From contig PBLS01000008.1 in assembly GCA_002721825.1 (NCBI GenBank), forward strand, positions 34,378 through 98,377: 64,000 bases of DNA. Reading direction: 5' to 3'. This DNA is from Magnetovibrio sp. (GTDB lineage Bacteria > Pseudomonadota > Alphaproteobacteria > Rhodospirillales > Casp-alpha2). The position numbers were made by a program, and so were the translations under genes. The notes under the pieces are model-generated. The model saw only the letters and a list, made by a program, of their open reading frames with translations. It did not search any database and had not been told where the DNA came from. This document shows positions 32,452-43,224 of this stretch, piece after piece (the stretch's first letter is position 1; every line of letters begins with the position of its first letter).

Positions 32452-33367
32452 ACGCAAAGGACTTCCAATCCACGGCTGGTTAAACATCGACAAACCTATC
32501 AATTTGAGCTCCGCCGGGGTAGTGGGTCGAGTTCGTAGAGCTACCGGCGCTGCGAAAGTGGGCCATGCTGGAACTCTTGACCCACTGGCAACTGGGGTCT
32601 TGCCGATTGCATTGGGTGAAGCGACTAAAACAGTCCCTTTCGCAGTAAATAGTAAAAAAACCTACCGATTTTCCTTAAAATTTGGTTCCGCCACTAATAC
32701 TAATGACCAGGAAGGTGAAATAACCGAAACTAGTGATATAAGACCTAAGCGCGCTGAGATTATTGAAATCTTGCCTTTATTTAGGGGCAGTATCTACCAG
32801 GTGCCGCCGGTTTATTCAGCTATTAAAGTAAATGGCCGACGCGCATACGAATTGGCGAGACGCAGCGAAGAAGTTAAATTAGTTCCACGAAAAGTGGATA
32901 TTCACTCACTTACATTAATGAAGATAGTGGATATAGATCATGTCATTTTTGAAGTGGTATCTGGGAAAGGAGCCTATATGCGGTCTCTCGCACGAGATAT
33001 TGCGCGTGCACTCAATACTGTAGGGCATATAGCCTGGCTGCGTAGAATCGCGGTCGGCACATTCCATACAAGAAATGCAATTTCGCTGGATAATCTTGAA
33101 ATGCTAGGGCATAGTGCCGCTGCTTTAAACGTCTTGCTTCCCGTTGAGACCGTGCTGGACGACATCCCGGCTCTGGCCCTGACCAAGCAAGAGGCCAATA
33201 AGCTTCGACGTGGACAAAGCGTTGCATTCTTGCCTGTGGCGCAGCGGTCTGTCTGTCAAGACATCCGTCAAGGCGATACTGTGCGCACAATGAACGACGG
33301 AAAGCTAACGGCATTGGCCAAGATTGCTGGCGGAGAAATTCGGCCAGTACGTGTAATAAACTTATAA
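32429..33367 (+). CDS. truB: tRNA pseudouridine(55) synthase
   Basis: HGWLNIDKPINLSSAGVVGRVRR, VGHAGTLDPLATGVLPIALGEATK. Start 32429 or 32441, overlapping rbfA. Confidence 0.97.
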   Translation: MGTKMARKRKGLPIHGWLNIDKPINLSSAGVVGRVRRATGAAKVGHAGTLDPLATGVLPIALGEATKTVPFAVNSKKTYRFSLKFGSATNTNDQEGEITETSDIRPKRAEIIEILPLFRGSIYQVPPVYSAIKVNGRRAYELARRSEEVKLVPRKVDIHSLTLMKIVDIDHVIFEVVSGKGAYMRSLARDIARALNTVGHIAWLRRIAVGTFHTRNAISLDNLEMLGHSAAALNVLLPVETVLDDIPALALTKQEANKLRRGQSVAFLPVAQRSVCQDIRQGDTVRTMNDGKLTALAKIAGGEIRPVRVINL

Positions 33368-33382
33368 ATTTAGGAGATCACG

Positions 33383-33652
33383 ATGTCGATTACAGTTGAA
33401 CGCAAAAAGAACCTTCTACAAGAGTACGCAATTAAGAGCGGCGACACTGGGTCCCCAGAAGTACAAGTTGCGATTCTTACGGAACGAATAAATAACCTTA
33501 CAGAACATTTAAAATCCCACAAAAAGGATTTTCACTCACGCCGTGGGCTTTTAATGATGGTTGGTCAACGCAGACGACTTCTAGATTATTTAAACCGTAA
33601 AGATAACAGTCGGTATGAAAATCTAATCAATCGGTTAAATCTAAGGCGATGA
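33383..33652 (+). CDS. rpsO: 30S ribosomal protein S15
   Basis: [51 protein letters not shown]. Confidence 0.99.
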   Translation: MSITVERKKNLLQEYAIKSGDTGSPEVQVAILTERINNLTEHLKSHKKDFHSRRGLLMMVGQRRRLLDYLNRKDNSRYENLINRLNLRR

Positions 33653-33812
33653 AGTAAAAATGTCGGGCGCTCGCTAATAAAAGGTGCTTGCGTAAGAGAG
33701 TTTGAATTCCTGGGGCCTATATATATTGGTTGCAGGGCAGAGCTTCTTAAGAGTTGTAAAACCGGCTAGAATTTAATCGAAATGTAGCCATGTACGAGAG
33801 GATAGATAAAAT

Positions 33813-35966
33813 ATGTTTCAAGAATACCGAAAAGAAATCGACTGGGGGGGACGCAATCTTGTCCTTGAAACTGGTAAAATCGCCAGACAAGCTGATGGGG
33901 CAATAATTGTAACCTATGGCGCAACTAGTGTCCTCTGCACAGTTGTGGGCGAGAAGGAAGCTAGGCCTGGTCTCGATTTCTTTCCACTTAGCGTTCACTA
34001 TCAAGAACGTGCTTATGCTGCCGGTAAAATTCCAGGAGGTTTTTTTAAACGCGAGGCGCGACCTAGCGAAAAGGAAACTCTTACATCACGTCTGATAGAC
34101 CGGCCAATTCGACCACTATTTGTCAAAGAATTTAAAAATGAAACCCAGGTTATATTGACCGTCTTAGCGCATGACCAAGAAAACGATCCGGATATCCCGG
34201 CATTGATTGGCGCATCGGCAGCTCTAACAATTTCCGGGTTACCGTTCTTAGGTCCAGTCGGTGGCTGTCGAATTGGTTATAAGGACGGTGAGTATACATT
34301 GAACCCTCACATCGACGAAATGGCTAATGCCGAATTGGATCTCGTAGTTGCTGGCACCCGTGAAGGCGTGTTAATGGTTGAGTCAGAAGCATCAGAGCTT
34401 TCCGAAGAAACCATGTTAGGTGCTGTGTCTTTCGGTCACAAAGCCTTTCAACCAGTTATAGATGCTATAATCGAATTGGCCCAAGCCTGTGCTAAAGAAC
34501 CACGAGAGCTGCCAAAACCGCCTGACGGCAAAGATGATTTAGCCACACAGGTTCGTGAATTGGCCGAAGATGAGCTCCGCGATGCGTATTCAGAAACTAT
34601 TAAACAGATCCGACAAGAAAAAGTTTCTAAAGTAAAAACCAAAGTCTCAGAGGCACTTGCGCAAAATGAGGTTATAAATCAGGACTTAGTCGAAGCGACA
34701 CTCAGTGACATTCTAAAATCGTTAGAGCAAGATATTGTTCGGCGAGGAATCCTTGATACCAAGCGGCGTATAGATGGCCGTTCCACGACTGACGTTCGTC
34801 CGATTGCCGTAGAGGTCGGCATCCTTCCTCGTGCCCATGGGTCAGCATTATTTACTAGAGGCGAAACACAAGCCTTAGTAACCACCACATTAGGTACAGG
34901 TCAGGATGAGCAAATTATCGATGGCCTAGCAGAGGATTACCGCGAACACTTTATGCTGCACTACAATTTCCCCCCCTATTCCGTTGGCGAAGCAGGTCGT
35001 GTCGGTTTTACTGGCCGTCGGGAAATCGGCCATGGTAAATTAGCCTGGCGGGCTATGCGACCTTTAATGCCAGAAAAGCAAGACTTCCCTTATACCGTGC
35101 GTGTTGTCTCAGAGATAACAGAATCTAACGGTTCGTCTTCCATGGCAACTGTATGCGGTTCCTCATTAGCACTTATGGACGCTGGGGTTCCGCTAAAAAC
35201 ACCAGTTGCCGGCATTGCCATGGGCCTCATAAAGGAAGACGACGGATATGCCGTTTTATCTGACATACTAGGTGACGAGGACCATCTTGGTGATATGGAT
35301 TTCAAAGTTGCCGGCAGTGCCGATGGTATTACTTCTCTACAAATGGATATTAAAATCACCTCAATCACTGAAGATATTATGCAAGTTGCCCTTGCACAAG
35401 CACGAGAAGGTCGGCTTCACATCCTTAATGAAATGGCTAAAGGTATTTCGCAGTCTCGGGAAGGCGTCAGTGACCACGCCCCACGTATTGAAACCATTAC
35501 TATTAATAAGGACAAAATTCGTGACATCATAGGCCCTGGTGGAAAAATGATCCGCGAAATTTGCGAAACCACAGGCGCGAAAATCGATATATATGATGAT
35601 GGTTCTGTCAAAATTGCCGCCATTGACTCAAGTGCCGTGGGTGCTGCTATCGAATGGATAGAAAGTCTTACCGAAGAGCCTAAAATCAACAAAATTTACA
35701 CTGGAAAGGTTGTAAAGGTTGTCGATTTTGGCGCTTTTGTTAATTTCATGGGCAACCGAGACGGGCTTGTACATATCTCAGAATTGAAACCTGAACGTGT
35801 GGGGAAAGTTACTGATATCGTAAATGAAGGAGACGAAGTTAAAGTAAAGCTGATTGGCATTGACGACCGAGGAAAAGTAAAACTCTCAATGCGAGTTGTA
35901 GACCAAGATTCCGGCGAAGACATATCAGACCAAATCAAAGCTAAAGGTAAGGGAGAAAACAACTAG
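33813..35966 (+). CDS. pnp: Polynucleotide phosphorylase
   Basis: [34 protein letters not shown]-terminal KH ([23 protein letters not shown]) and S1 domains. Confidence 0.99.
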   Translation: MFQEYRKEIDWGGRNLVLETGKIARQADGAIIVTYGATSVLCTVVGEKEARPGLDFFPLSVHYQERAYAAGKIPGGFFKREARPSEKETLTSRLIDRPIRPLFVKEFKNETQVILTVLAHDQENDPDIPALIGASAALTISGLPFLGPVGGCRIGYKDGEYTLNPHIDEMANAELDLVVAGTREGVLMVESEASELSEETMLGAVSFGHKAFQPVIDAIIELAQACAKEPRELPKPPDGKDDLATQVRELAEDELRDAYSETIKQIRQEKVSKVKTKVSEALAQNEVINQDLVEATLSDILKSLEQDIVRRGILDTKRRIDGRSTTDVRPIAVEVGILPRAHGSALFTRGETQALVTTTLGTGQDEQIIDGLAEDYREHFMLHYNFPPYSVGEAGRVGFTGRREIGHGKLAWRAMRPLMPEKQDFPYTVRVVSEITESNGSSSMATVCGSSLALMDAGVPLKTPVAGIAMGLIKEDDGYAVLSDILGDEDHLGDMDFKVAGSADGITSLQMDIKITSITEDIMQVALAQAREGRLHILNEMAKGISQSREGVSDHAPRIETITINKDKIRDIIGPGGKMIREICETTGAKIDIYDDGSVKIAAIDSSAVGAAIEWIESLTEEPKINKIYTGKVVKVVDFGAFVNFMGNRDGLVHISELKPERVGKVTDIVNEGDEVKVKLIGIDDRGKVKLSMRVVDQDSGEDISDQIKAKGKGENN

Positions 35967-36117
35967 AAAAATCATTACCAAACAACATACAAAATATTTT
36001 ATGAAACCGTAGTTTTTTAACCTAAACTATGTTTTAAGAGGTTACGCTGCGGTATAAGGGGGTATAGTACGATCGTATATATTTTTCGACAGCAACAAAT
36101 TTGGAAAGGCTAAAGGG

Positions 36118-36636
36118 TTGACCAAAGGAAAAAACAGCTATAGTTGGGAAGACCTTCTAAGATGTGGGCGGGGTGAATTATTTGGTGCCGGCAACGCTCA
36201 ATTGCCTTTGCCTCCAATGTTGATGTTTGACCGAATTACCTCAATTGCCGATACTGGCGGAACGTTTGGCAAGGGGCATGTTCATGCTGAGCTTGATATT
36301 AAGCCAAATCTTTGGTTCTTCGATTGTCATTTCCAGAGCGATCCGGTGATGCCCGGTTGTCTGGGGCTTGATGCACTTTGGCAGTTAGTTGGTTTCTTTC
36401 TTGGCTGGACGGGAGCTCCGGGGCGTGGACGAGCACTCGGTGTCAACAACGTAAAATTCACTGGTCAGGTTCAGCCTAGCGCCAAACTCATAACCTATAC
36501 AATTGATATAAAGAGAGTACTGAACCGGCAAATAACCCTAGGTATTGCAGATGGTATCATGAAAGTGGATGGAATAATTGCCTACGTAGCTGAGGGTCTA
36601 AAAGTAACTCTGTTCACTAAAGATAATGAAAACTGA
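36118..36636 (+). CDS. fabA: 3-hydroxydecanoyl-ACP dehydratase/isomerase
   Basis: [43 protein letters not shown] start. Confidence 0.97.
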   Translation: MTKGKNSYSWEDLLRCGRGELFGAGNAQLPLPPMLMFDRITSIADTGGTFGKGHVHAELDIKPNLWFFDCHFQSDPVMPGCLGLDALWQLVGFFLGWTGAPGRGRALGVNNVKFTGQVQPSAKLITYTIDIKRVLNRQITLGIADGIMKVDGIIAYVAEGLKVTLFTKDNEN

Positions 36637-36649
36637 CGGTGAGGCGTAT

Positions 36650-37873
36650 ATGAGGCGGGTAGCCGTGACCGGTATTGGGATCGTTTCCTGTATCGGTAAT
36701 AATAAGGAAGAAGTACTTCAATCGCTTCGGGACGGCCGCTCGGGTATCACTTTTAGCGAAGAGTACAAAAAAATGGGCTTCCGCAGTCAGGTTTATGGCA
36801 AACCAACCCTCAACCTGAGCGAAACAGTGGATAGACGCTGGGGTCGTTTCATGGGAGATGGGGCTGCCTATAATTTTGTTGCCATGCAGCAAGCGATAGT
36901 TGATGCCGGTCTCATCGAAAACCAAGTGTCAAACGAACGCACCGCACTTATAATGGGCTCAGGTGGCCCATCAACATCAAACCAAGTAATTGCAGCAGAC
37001 AATGCACGCAACCGAAGTCCTAAAAAAGTTGGTCCATTTATGGTGCCGCGTACAATGTCGTCCACTAACTCAGCGACACTTGCAACGGCATTCCAGATCA
37101 AGGGTTTGAGCTATTCAATATCTTCTGCTTGTTCCACCAGCGCGCACTGCATCGGAAACGGAGCCGAACTAATCCAATTAAATAAAGCAGATATTGTGTT
37201 TGCAGGTGGTGGTGAAGAATTACACTGGTCTTTATCAGTTTTATTCGATGCTATGCCCGCTCTAAGCTCAAATTACAATGATACGCCAACGCTTGCTTCT
37301 CGTCCCTACGATGCCAATCGGGATGGCTTTGTTATTGCAGGTGGCGGCGGCGTTATAATTCTTGAAGAGTTAGAAAGCGCCAAGGCCAGAGGCGCCAAAA
37401 TTTATGGCGAACTCACTGGTTACGGAGCTACCTCTGACGGATTTGACATGGTTCAACCTTCTGGTGAAGGCGCAGTGCGTTGCATGCGGATGGCAATGAA
37501 GAATTTGGATCGACCAGTTGATTATATCAACACCCATGGCACATCTACGCCGGTCGGTGACATTAAAGAATTGGAAGCTATCCGTGAAGTATTTCAGGAC
37601 CGCAACAGAATTCCCCATTTTGGTTCGACTAAGTCACTAACCGGACACTCTTTAGGAGCAACGGGCGTCCAAGAAGCTATTTATAGTCTTTTGATGATGA
37701 ATAATAACTTTCTTAGTGCATCAGCTAACATTGAAAATGTTGATGCTGATGTTGGTGACATGCCCTTATTACATCAACGTTTGGACGATGTTGAGATCAA
37801 TTGCGTGCTGTCTAACAGTTTCGGCTTTGGTGGCACAAATGCAACGCTCGCATTTAGCCGCGTCGAATCCTAA
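36650..37873 (+). CDS. fabB: 3-oxoacyl-ACP synthase I
   Basis: ORF 36626..37873; start [18 protein letters not shown] at 36650. Active site [44 protein letters not shown]. Confidence 0.97.
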   Translation: MRRVAVTGIGIVSCIGNNKEEVLQSLRDGRSGITFSEEYKKMGFRSQVYGKPTLNLSETVDRRWGRFMGDGAAYNFVAMQQAIVDAGLIENQVSNERTALIMGSGGPSTSNQVIAADNARNRSPKKVGPFMVPRTMSSTNSATLATAFQIKGLSYSISSACSTSAHCIGNGAELIQLNKADIVFAGGGEELHWSLSVLFDAMPALSSNYNDTPTLASRPYDANRDGFVIAGGGGVIILEELESAKARGAKIYGELTGYGATSDGFDMVQPSGEGAVRCMRMAMKNLDRPVDYINTHGTSTPVGDIKELEAIREVFQDRNRIPHFGSTKSLTGHSLGATGVQEAIYSLLMMNNNFLSASANIENVDADVGDMPLLHQRLDDVEINCVLSNSFGFGGTNATLAFSRVES

Positions 37874-37899
37874 TCGGATCAATCCGGAAAGGATAAGGT

Positions 37900-38778
37900 A
37901 TGGTTTCAAAAATGTCATCATTAGGAGGACATAATAGTCTAAATGAAACCAGCGTTAATGAAGATTGGGATTCACCTAACCCTGGCGCCCTAATGCGAGG
38001 TAAACGCGGCCTCATAATGGGTGTCGCAAACCGTAACTCCATTGCTTGGGGAATAGCACGTACACTTTTTCAACATGGAGCAGATCTCGCTTTAACTTAT
38101 CAAGGCGAAGCGTTAGAACGCCGGGTCAGACCACTGGCAAAAGCCGTATCGTCGGACCTTGTAATGTTTTGTGATGTAGAAGATCCAAAAAGTATTGAAA
38201 CTGTGTTTGACACTCTAAACAGTACATGGGGCGATTTAGATTTCATCGTGCACGCCATAGCCTATTCCGACAAGGAAGAACTCAAAGGACACTACATAGA
38301 CACCAGCCGGAACAACTTTCTTAGAACCCTTGATGTTTCATGTTATTCTTTCACTGCCATCGCGCGTAACGCTGCTGAATTAATGCAAAATGGTGGCAGT
38401 CTTATTAGTCTAAGCTTTTTTGGTTCCGAGAAAGTTATGCCAAACTATAACGTTATGGGGGTTGCTAAGGCTGCCCTTGAAGCTTCTATACGGTATTTAG
38501 CGGTCGATTTGGGCCCGCGGAATATTCGTGTAAATGGAATCTCGGCGGGCCCCATGCGTACACTCGCTGGAAGTGCTATTGGAGGTGCTCGTGAAATACT
38601 TAAGCGCAGCCAAGAAGCTGCCCCCCTTAGTCGCGCGCTTTGCCAGGAAGATATCGGGGGGGCAGCTTTATATTTGCTTTCTGATTTATCAAGAAGCGTA
38701 ACCGGCGAGATACATCATGTTGATAGTGGGTTTAATATTGTAGGTATGACGCAGAATGTAGCGGATAAAATCGAATAG
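37900..38778 (+). CDS. fabI: Enoyl-ACP reductase [NADH]
   Basis: GKRGLIMGVANRNSIAWGIA, YNVMGVAKAALEASIRYLA; follows fabA-fabB. Confidence 0.96.
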   Translation: MVSKMSSLGGHNSLNETSVNEDWDSPNPGALMRGKRGLIMGVANRNSIAWGIARTLFQHGADLALTYQGEALERRVRPLAKAVSSDLVMFCDVEDPKSIETVFDTLNSTWGDLDFIVHAIAYSDKEELKGHYIDTSRNNFLRTLDVSCYSFTAIARNAAELMQNGGSLISLSFFGSEKVMPNYNVMGVAKAALEASIRYLAVDLGPRNIRVNGISAGPMRTLAGSAIGGAREILKRSQEAAPLSRALCQEDIGGAALYLLSDLSRSVTGEIHHVDSGFNIVGMTQNVADKIE

Positions 38779-38951
38779 TATGTTTTATCTTTATTTCCGC
38801 TATATTTTACATCGTTTCTAATTAATACGGTTTACGATATAAATAGCCACCCGTATTTTAGGCACTGCGCCGTAAGAGGTTCATAGAGATTGTAAATTTT
38901 AAACTGTCATATGTGTGTGCAACTATACTCAATAACCACTGGTGACAAACC

Positions 38952-39356
38952 ATGAATAACAGACCATATACTAAAGTAATTAATCAGCTTAAGGCTGCTG
39001 GTTTGCGACCCACGCGTCAAAGAATTGCGCTAGCAAAACTACTTTTCGGAACCTGCAATCGACACGTTACAGCAGAAAGTCTATTGGCAGAAGCTACCCA
39101 GGCAAAAATCCAGATTTCGCTCGCAACCGTTTATAACTCACTCCACCAATTTACTGATGCTGGGCTGCTACGTGAAATTGTGGTTGATCTTAACCGCTGC
39201 TATTTCGATACCAACATGACAGAACATTATCATTTTTTCTATGAAGAGAATAATCGTTTAGAAGACATTCATAGTGATGATATCATTATTTCCAAGTTGC
39301 CTTCTCTTCCCCTCGGAAAAAGCTTAAAGCGCGTTGATATTGTAATTCGCGTATAA
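38952..39356 (+). CDS. irr: Fur family regulator, Irr-like
   Basis: LKAAGLRPTRQRIALAKLLFGTCNRHVTAESLLAEA, SLATVYNSLHQFTDAGLLREIVVD, HYHFFYEENNRLEDI; next to fabI and rubrerythrin. Confidence 0.85.
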   Translation: MNNRPYTKVINQLKAAGLRPTRQRIALAKLLFGTCNRHVTAESLLAEATQAKIQISLATVYNSLHQFTDAGLLREIVVDLNRCYFDTNMTEHYHFFYEENNRLEDIHSDDIIISKLPSLPLGKSLKRVDIVIRV

Positions 39357-39411
39357 TAATATTCAATATTTTCAATATTTTACATGCATTTTTAGAGCGC
39401 ATCAAACATAC

Positions 39412-39440
39412 TTGACACGTCCGTAGAATAACACCATATT
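39412..39440 (+). promoter_or_regulatory. Candidate sigma70-type promoter for rubrerythrin
   Basis: TTGACA (39412-39417), 17-nt spacer, CATATT (39435-39440), about 100 bp upstream of ATG 39538. Confidence 0.5.
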
Positions 39441-39537
39441 TCATGTAAATTTAAATGTAACCGCTGTAGCGTTTCTGTTTGAATTTAGTGCACGTTATTC
39501 ATCATTGTCTCATCACACTAGTAATGGAGGGTCCATC

Positions 39538-39954
39538 ATGGGATTGAAGGGCAGTCAAACTGAACAAAACTTAAAAGACGCCTTTGCTGGAGAATCGCAG
39601 GCTAACCGCCGATATCTATATTTTGCACAAAAAGCTGATATTGAAGGCTATAACGACACCGCAGCCGTTTTCCGCTCTACAGCTGAGGGAGAAACAGGGC
39701 ATGCACACGGGCACCTCGAATTCCTTGAAGAATCTGGTGATCCAGCAACAGGCCTTGCCATTGGTGGTACTAATGACAATCTAAAAGCAGCAATAGCTGG
39801 TGAAACGCATGAATATACCGATATGTATCCAGGTATGGCAAAAACTGCCCGAGAAGAAGGATTTGATGAAATTGCCGACTGGTTTGAAACGCTTGCCAAA
39901 GCAGAAAAATCCCATGCGGGTCGATTTCAAAAGGCGTTAGACACGATGGATTAA
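39538..39954 (+). CDS. Rubrerythrin-family ferritin-like diiron protein
   Basis: [64 protein letters not shown]; no C-terminal rubredoxin CxxC domain. Confidence 0.92.
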   Translation: MGLKGSQTEQNLKDAFAGESQANRRYLYFAQKADIEGYNDTAAVFRSTAEGETGHAHGHLEFLEESGDPATGLAIGGTNDNLKAAIAGETHEYTDMYPGMAKTAREEGFDEIADWFETLAKAEKSHAGRFQKALDTMD

Positions 39955-39992
39955 TCCAGGTTAACATTTAGAAAAATACTTCAAAACGAACC

Positions 39993-40016
39993 GGGAGGCT
40001 GAAGCGCCTCCCTTTT
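39993..40016 (+). terminator. Intrinsic terminator after rubrerythrin
   Basis: GGGAGGC(39993-39999) TGAAGC GCCTCCC(40006-40012), perfect 7-bp stem, then TTTTCTT. Confidence 0.85.
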
Positions 40017-40053
40017 CTTGTTACAATCAAAAAAATCAGCAAAGGATTTTAAC

Positions 40054-41415
40054 ATGAGGGAAGGCAGTCTGGACGCACCTGTTCGACACCCTATTGCTTG
40101 GCAAAGCCCTGATTTCATTGATGAAGAAAAACTTGACCAAGAGCTCCGACGTGTTTTCGACATCTGTCATGGCTGTCGTCGCTGTTTCAATCTCTGTGAT
40201 AGCTTTCCAAGGCTTTTCGACCTCATAGACGATTCGAAAAGTGGTGAACTCGATACGGTCGCAAGTAAAGATTTTGCTCCCATAGTGGAGGCTTGTACGC
40301 TGTGTGATATGTGCTTTCTGACCAAGTGTCCTTATGTGCCCCCCCATGAATTCAATATCGACTTCCCACACCTGATGGTCCGTTTTCGCGCTGCGCAACT
40401 CAAAAAAGGGGAAATTTCAAGAGTGACACGACGGCTCACCGAGACGGATAAGAATGGCAAACTCGGGGGCAATTTCTCTTCCCTCGCCAATTGGGCATCT
40501 AAACGCTCCAACGTCGTGACACGTTCCCTTATGGAGAACACGATAAGGATTCATCGCGATGCTGCACTGCCAAAGTTTGAGAAAAAACGATTCTCCCGAA
40601 ATAGTTATGAACCTTCTATCAACCAAAAAGCCCCAGCTTACGGACGCAAAGCCATAATCTTCTCAACTTGTTTCGTCGAATATAATAATACGGATATCGG
40701 TCTCGCTACCAGATCTGTATTAGCCAAAAATGGGGTAGAGACGACAACTGCCTATCCTTCTTGCTGCGGGATGCCGCAACTTGAACACGGAGACTTTGAA
40801 CGGGTCGCAGCCCATGCAATAAAAACCGCCACGGAACTGATGCCCTGGGTCGAAAAAGGTTATGATGTGATTGCTCCAATTCCCTCATGTGCTTTGATGC
40901 TAAAGTTTGAATGGCCATTAGTCGTCCCCGAAAATGAACTCGTTAAAAAGCTCGCGAAAGCAACATTCGATGTTTCCGAATATATGGCTGACATTAATAA
41001 GAAAGAGGGTTTGACTGATGGGCTCAAACCACTAGGAAAAGTATTAATCCATGTAGCATGTCACTCAAGGGCTCAAAATATGGGACAGAAGGGTGTCGAA
41101 ATTTTGCGCTCCATTCCTGATACTGAGATCCGTGTGATTGAACGTTGTTCGGGCCACGGAGGCTCATGGGGAGTGATGAAGGACAACTTCGGAACGGCAC
41201 TAAAAGTTGGCAAACCGGTCGCTCGGCAAGCAGCTACCGCTCTGGATGATGGGATTGAACATATTGTTTCGGAATGCCCCCTAGCACGTGAGCATATTTT
41301 ACAGGGTACAGAAGGGCTAGCTACTCTCGACGCGTCTAATATATCTAGCGTACAACACCCGATCCAACTTCTAGCCCGAGCCTACGGGCTAGAATCGAAT
41401 GAGGCTCTAGAATGA
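40054..41415 (+). CDS. Fe-S oxidoreductase with 4Fe-4S ferredoxin domain and two CCG domains (GlpC/HdrD-like)
   Basis: ORF 40018..41415, likely start MREGSLDAPVRHP at 40054. CHGCRRCFNLCDSFP, CTLCDMCFLTKCPYVPP, YPSCCGMPQLEHGD, VACHSRAQNMG, ERCSGHGGSWG. Confidence 0.9.
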   Translation: MREGSLDAPVRHPIAWQSPDFIDEEKLDQELRRVFDICHGCRRCFNLCDSFPRLFDLIDDSKSGELDTVASKDFAPIVEACTLCDMCFLTKCPYVPPHEFNIDFPHLMVRFRAAQLKKGEISRVTRRLTETDKNGKLGGNFSSLANWASKRSNVVTRSLMENTIRIHRDAALPKFEKKRFSRNSYEPSINQKAPAYGRKAIIFSTCFVEYNNTDIGLATRSVLAKNGVETTTAYPSCCGMPQLEHGDFERVAAHAIKTATELMPWVEKGYDVIAPIPSCALMLKFEWPLVVPENELVKKLAKATFDVSEYMADINKKEGLTDGLKPLGKVLIHVACHSRAQNMGQKGVEILRSIPDTEIRVIERCSGHGGSWGVMKDNFGTALKVGKPVARQAATALDDGIEHIVSECPLAREHILQGTEGLATLDASNISSVQHPIQLLARAYGLESNEALE

Positions 41416-41999
41416 GCAAGACAACTATTACCCGAAAAGACATTATGGATATCACCGAATACGGCAAGACCCGTAAAACTCATCGTGCCCAGATTATGAA
41501 AATGAAGAAAAACCGACGTCTTCATTGCGGACCATACGCGACATTCTACTTCGAAAATTTTGATACTATGTGGTATCAAGTTCACGAAATGCTATTTATA
41601 GAAAAAGGAGGCGAAGAGCAGATTAAAGACGAACTCGACGCTTACAACCCCCTGATCCCAAATGGTGAAGAGTTAGTATCAACATTGATGTTTGAGATTG
41701 CTAATCCTGAATTGCGCGCAAAGTTCCTTGATGGCTTAGGTGGCATTGAAGATAGCACTTTTTTCAATATCGACGGCATGGTGGTCAAGGGTGTACCAGA
41801 GGCTGACGCTGATAGAACTAACGCAGAAGGCAAAGCGTCAAGTGTACAATTTTTACATTTCCCATTCACTCCAGATCAAGTTACCGCATTCAAGCGGCCC
41901 AATGCCCGCGTCGAACTTAGTATCGAACATTCTAAATATGCTCATACTTCGCTTTTGCCAGAAATATCGCGTAAAGTATTAGAGATAGATTTTACCTAA
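41412..41999 (+). CDS. DUF3501 family protein
   Basis: MSKTTITRKDIMDITEYGKTRKTHRAQIMKMKKNRRLHCGPYATFYFENFDTMWYQVHEMLFIEKGG; start overlaps the Fe-S oxidoreductase stop. Confidence 0.85.
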   Translation: MSKTTITRKDIMDITEYGKTRKTHRAQIMKMKKNRRLHCGPYATFYFENFDTMWYQVHEMLFIEKGGEEQIKDELDAYNPLIPNGEELVSTLMFEIANPELRAKFLDGLGGIEDSTFFNIDGMVVKGVPEADADRTNAEGKASSVQFLHFPFTPDQVTAFKRPNARVELSIEHSKYAHTSLLPEISRKVLEIDFT

Positions 42000-42008
42000 T
42001 AGAAAACT

Positions 42009-42950
42009 TTAAGACCTGGTCCTGAAGTAACTAATGGTTTTTTCGAGACCTTCATCAAGACCAACCCTTGGCTCCCATCCAAGATATTTTTCAGCGAGTC
42101 TAGTATCAGGACAACGCTGCATCGGATCGTCCATCGGCAAATCCTCATAAACAATTTTTGAGTTAGTCCCCATCTTGGTGACGATCTTACTCGCTAACTC
42201 TCTTATGGAAAATTCTACCGGATTACCGAGGTTAATAGGCCCTGTTATTTTCTCGTTAGAAGCCATCAGACGGAGGAGACCTTCCACAAGGTCATCAACA
42301 TAACAAAAAGAGCGCGTCTGATCTCCGTTACCATAAACTGTTATATTTTTCCCTTTCAGCGCCTGAACAACAAAATTGGAAATTACGCGGCCATCATTGG
42401 GCTGCATGTTAGGACCATAGGTATTAAAGATACGCGCAACCTTAATTCCTACGCCGTGCTGACGCCAATAATCAAAAAATAACGTTTCGGCACAACGCTT
42501 ACCCTCATCATAACAGGCCCGTAGACCAATAGGATTCACGCTTCCTTTGTAGGTCTCTGGTTGAGGATGCACCTCTGGATCGCCATAAACCTCACTAGTC
42601 GAAGCTTGTAAAATTTTAGCCCTCGTCCGCTTTGCGAGCCCTAACATGTTTATCGCACCATGAACACTCGTCTTGGTGGTCTGCACAGGATCATATTGGT
42701 AATGCCTCGGCGAGGCTGGGCAGGCCAGATTATAAATTTCATCGACCTCAACATAGAGAGGGAATGTAACGTCATGCCGCATAAGTTCAAAATGCGGATC
42801 ATTTAAAATATCCGTAATGTTATCTTTCGTACCCGTAAAAAAATTATCAACACAAAGCACGTCCGCTCCATCTTCCAATAGACGCGAACAAAGATGCGAC
42901 CCTATGAATCCAGCACCTCCTGTTACCAATACTCGTTTTCTAATATCCAA
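42009..42950 (-). CDS. UDP-glucuronate decarboxylase-like extended SDR (NAD-dependent epimerase/dehydratase)
   Basis: [84 protein letters not shown]. Confidence 0.92.
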   Translation of the reverse strand: MDIRKRVLVTGGAGFIGSHLCSRLLEDGADVLCVDNFFTGTKDNITDILNDPHFELMRHDVTFPLYVEVDEIYNLACPASPRHYQYDPVQTTKTSVHGAINMLGLAKRTRAKILQASTSEVYGDPEVHPQPETYKGSVNPIGLRACYDEGKRCAETLFFDYWRQHGVGIKVARIFNTYGPNMQPNDGRVISNFVVQALKGKNITVYGNGDQTRSFCYVDDLVEGLLRLMASNEKITGPINLGNPVEFSIRELASKIVTKMGTNSKIVYEDLPMDDPMQRCPDTRLAEKYLGWEPRVGLDEGLEKTISYFRTRS

Positions 42951-43224
42951 TGGAAACCCACTTATTTATACGAACTGAAAATTATCACCCGTTTACAATA
43001 CGTTCAACGATGCACCTTTAAGGAAAACGTGCGTTCAAGATTTCATATGCCCAATAAGGACTTCGACTTGAATAAGCTATAGTCGCGCAGAACAACACTT
43101 TAGTATAAGCGTCGTAAGATGCAAATTTAAATGATACTTCGTTAGCAGCTTCATCAGCAATTGTAATTTAGGCTAGCTTTCCACTAATGACTTCTAGCTT
43201 CAGATTATTTCAAGACCCTTATAA

